A stretch of DNA of 7,941 nucleotides, taken from Candidatus Bathyarchaeota archaeon. GTDB lineage: Archaea; Thermoproteota; Bathyarchaeia; TCS64. Positions 6,804 to 7,941 of this stretch are shown piece by piece. Within the stretch, counting starts at the first letter, position 1. Each line of letters starts with the position of its first letter. The stretch lies in assembly GCA_002726865.1 (NCBI GenBank), contig PBSW01000063.1, positions 1 to 7,941 on the forward strand. The letters are read 5' to 3'. Below the pieces are notes generated by a model. The model was not told the origin of the DNA and did no database searches. It saw only the letters and a list, made by a program, of their open reading frames with translations. The position numbers were made by a program, and so were the translations under genes.

Positions 6804-6809
6804 TTAAAA
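6804..6809 (-). promoter_or_regulatory. Possible TATA-like box for the molybdenum hydroxylase gene
   Basis: TTTTAA on the minus strand lies about 42-47 nt before ATG 6762. It would place transcription start near 6780 and leave an 18-nt leader containing AAGTGA. This is a weak call from spacing alone; read-through from tRNA-Phe is the alternative. Confidence 0.25.
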
Positions 6810-6957
6810 TCAGTTCCTTTATGGCCTCCAATCAAGAGTTAATGTTCATGTTTCACTAACAGACCACTAGAGAAACTTGATCTCCGGATGCTTTAGATCA
6901 TAAATGTGTGCCGAGGGCAGGACTTGAACCTGCGACAGCCCCGGCTTCAGCGGGGTG

Positions 6958-6972
6958 TTGGAGAACAGCCTT
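6958..6972 (-). other. 15-nt tRNA-Phe intron 2 at position 24/25
   Basis: The intron is AAGGCTGTTCTCCAA. Exon GGAG (19-22) pairs perfectly with intron CTCC, giving a 4-bp central helix with bulges AG^A and AA^C and an 8-nt loop. The boundaries are unique, because shifting either way would change the required C25 or G24. A convincing outer exon helix is not seen, so this is a relaxed bulge-helix-loop motif. Confidence 0.84.
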
Positions 6973-6978
6973 CTCTCC

Positions 6979-6995
6979 CTAGCCTCCCGAAGGAA
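6979..6995 (-). other. 17-nt tRNA-Phe intron 1 at position 18/19
   Basis: The intron is TTCCTTCGGGAGGCTAG. It forms a complete miniature BHB: exon AGCC (14-17) pairs with intron GGCT; the bulges are TG^T and AG^G; the inner helix TCC/GGA closes a TTCG tetraloop; the outer helix is CTC (11-13)/GAG (20-22). Every pair is Watson-Crick. Confidence 0.9.
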
Positions 6996-7035
6996 CAGGC
7001 TGAGCTACCTCGGCCCACGATAGCCATGTCGGTAT

Positions 7036-7044
7036 CCATAATTA
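7036..7044 (-). promoter_or_regulatory. TATA-like box for tRNA-Phe
   Basis: The minus strand reads TAATTATGG, 22-30 nt upstream of the mature 5' end at 7014. Spacing suits a transcript starting at or close to the tRNA 5' end. Confidence 0.4.
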
Positions 7045-7171
7045 GGTTTACTACAAGGCTTTCAGCACCGTCTTTGTCAACTATACGAGTCAGACATGCA
7101 ACATTAACGTAGCCAGACAGAGTAGTGGCCGGAATCCAACACACATCGCACAAAGTCGAGAGTACCGGAAG

Positions 7172-7180
7172 GAATATTCG
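7172..7180 (+). promoter_or_regulatory. TATA-like box for the rhomboid gene
   Basis: GAATATTCG is centred about 27 nt upstream of ATG 7203 and would give a nearly leaderless transcript. It is also a perfect 8-bp palindrome (GAATATTC). No Shine-Dalgarno-like motif precedes the ATG, which agrees with leaderless expression. Confidence 0.4.
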
Positions 7181-7202
7181 CAACTAGACATCAGATTATC
7201 TC

Positions 7203-7931
7203 ATGTTGCCACTTCGGAATGATCAGCCTACTTCAACTCGCCCTTTCATCACCTTCACTCTAATCGCAATCAATATTCTGGTCTTTTCATGGGAGTTCAT
7301 ACTAACGGCAGGATTCAATAATCGTTCTGCTGTTGGAGAACTGTTTTTCTCACTGGGCGCAATTCCCATTCTAGTAGTAGACGCGATCCAGAATCTAAGA
7401 GTAGAAGGCCTCCTGACCGTCCTCACTTCGATGTTCCTTCATGGTGGACCAGCACATATCTTCGGAAATATGCTCTTCTTGTTTGTTTTTGGTAATAACA
7501 TCGAAGACAAGTTTGGCCACATCAGGTTTCTGCTACTGTATCTATTATTCGGAGCAACCGGTGCCGTCACTCATTCATATATTGCAGTTATTAGTGAAGG
7601 TATTACTTTCTGTCAATCCCAGCTATTCGGAATAGCCGCCACCTGCACTCCGGCGGTCGGTGCATCCGGTGCGATTTCTGGCATCCTAGGTGCCTTTTTG
7701 ATCCTCTTCCCTCGTTCTAATGTCATTAACGTATTCTTCGTCCTGTACATCATCCGTTTGGTCAGACTACCTGCTTTCCTATATCTAGGATTCTGGTTCC
7801 TGATACAGTTCTTCTTCGGCGCACTTGGCACAGGTTCTAGCGTCGCTTACTGGGCACACGTAGGTGGTTTTGTAGCAGGCGCACTCGTCGCTTTGCCCAC
7901 AAAGCTGTTCTGGAGAAGGAATTGGCAGTGA
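7203..7931 (+). CDS. Rhomboid-family intramembrane serine protease
   Basis: This 242-residue polytopic membrane protein should cleave transmembrane substrates within the membrane. The catalytic dyad is visible: Ser155 in GASG (153-156) and His219 in WAHVGG (217-222). The HxxxN motif in TM2 is H85-IFG-N89, preceded by FLHGGPAH, and followed by a conserved FG-NNIEDKFG loop. About six hydrophobic segments are seen, near residues 17-36, 85-101, 107-128, 154-170, 175-207 and 217-234, with a short insertion containing two Cys (about 137-149) before the active-site helix. The N-terminus is short (MLPLRNDQPTSTRP), and the C-terminus is basic (KLFWRRNWQ), so both ends are probably cytosolic. The gene is complete and alone on its strand. 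The substrate is unknown, and the catalytic residues indicate an active protease. Confidence 0.96.
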   Translation: MLPLRNDQPTSTRPFITFTLIAINILVFSWEFILTAGFNNRSAVGELFFSLGAIPILVVDAIQNLRVEGLLTVLTSMFLHGGPAHIFGNMLFLFVFGNNIEDKFGHIRFLLLYLLFGATGAVTHSYIAVISEGITFCQSQLFGIAATCTPAVGASGAISGILGAFLILFPRSNVINVFFVLYIIRLVRLPAFLYLGFWFLIQFFFGALGTGSSVAYWAHVGGFVAGALVALPTKLFWRRNWQ

Positions 7932-7941
7932 CTTAGTCAGA

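Larger units (their letters stand above)
6909..7014 (-). tRNA. tRNA-Phe (anticodon GAA) with two D-arm introns
   Basis: The gene is 106 nt long and gives a 74-nt mature tRNA after removal of two introns. Acceptor GCCGAGG/CCTCGGC has 7 perfect pairs; the anticodon stem CCCCG/CGGGG and T stem GCAGG/CCTGC are also perfect. The T loop is TTCAAGT, the variable loop CTGTC, the discriminator A; no CCA is encoded. The anticodon loop CTGAAGC gives GAA (Phe), with G37. As encoded the D arm is unformable: GCTC and AGCCTG are followed by 17 nt, then GGAGAG, then 15 nt, then CA and the anticodon stem. Removing both inserts yields D stem GCTC/GAGC and loop AGCCTGGGA, a typical archaeal tRNA-Phe D arm. The gene precedes the molybdenum hydroxylase gene on the same strand and diverges from the rhomboid gene. 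Confidence 0.94.

Noticed and set aside
6909..7014. tRNA-Phe locus as a pseudogene disrupted by insertions
   Set aside because: All other stems are perfect, removal of the two inserts gives an exact canonical D arm, and both insert boundaries have BHB-type pairing.
6947..7183. A 78-codon minus-strand frame running from the tRNA-Phe leader into the tRNA gene
   Set aside because: It ends inside the tRNA, has no recognisable protein features and would conflict with the tRNA; the frame is likely chance.
1..7941. CRISPR array, insertion sequence, integrase, or toxin-antitoxin or defence system
   Set aside because: No regularly spaced repeats, transposase or integrase motifs, or terminal inverted repeats were seen; the gene content is housekeeping-like.

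Overview
The window looks like chromosomal DNA from an archaeon, most likely of the TACK group (Thaumarchaeota/Crenarchaeota type). The reasons are: two tRNA genes that fold properly only after removal of very short introns with archaeal bulge-helix-bulge (BHB) type boundaries; no encoded CCA on either tRNA; a cysteinyl-tRNA synthetase with an archaeal-looking active-site segment; and TATA-like boxes about 25 nt upstream of start codons with no strong Shine-Dalgarno, as expected for leaderless transcripts. The lineage is inference; no rRNA or other phylogenetic marker is present.

Layout, left to right. 1-964 (-) is the N-terminal part of an FAD-linked oxidase of the glycolate/D-lactate dehydrogenase family, cut by the window edge. 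1073-1384 (-) is an unrecognised 103-residue protein. It is divergent from 1465-2715 (+), cysS, encoding a short cysteinyl-tRNA synthetase. A GNAT acetyltransferase (2723-3499, +) follows within a few bases and is probably co-transcribed. An AT-rich zone from about 3500 to 4221 holds one small unrecognised basic protein (3666-3953, -) and an intergenic hairpin. Then come tRNA-Arg(CCG) (4222-4311, -), a full-length molybdenum hydroxylase large subunit (4351-6762, -), tRNA-Phe(GAA) (6909-7014, -), and a rhomboid-family intramembrane protease (7203-7931, +). No gene-free stretch exceeds 300 bases.

The most notable content is in the tRNAs. tRNA-Phe carries two introns, 17 and 15 nt, both in the D arm (positions 18/19 and 24/25), separated by a 6-nt exon; the pairings needed to cut the two introns overlap. 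tRNA-Arg carries a 14-nt intron at position 29/30. None is at the canonical 37/38 site. Removing them restores complete cloverleaves of 74 and 76 nt.

The protein genes are mostly housekeeping or general metabolism and do not form one pathway. Two oddities stand out. The CysRS lacks the usual C-terminal tail. The molybdenum hydroxylase subunit stands alone between two intron-containing tRNA genes, without its usual FAD and iron-sulfur partner genes, and its active-site loop differs from the known CoxL signatures. No mobile element, CRISPR array or defence system is visible.
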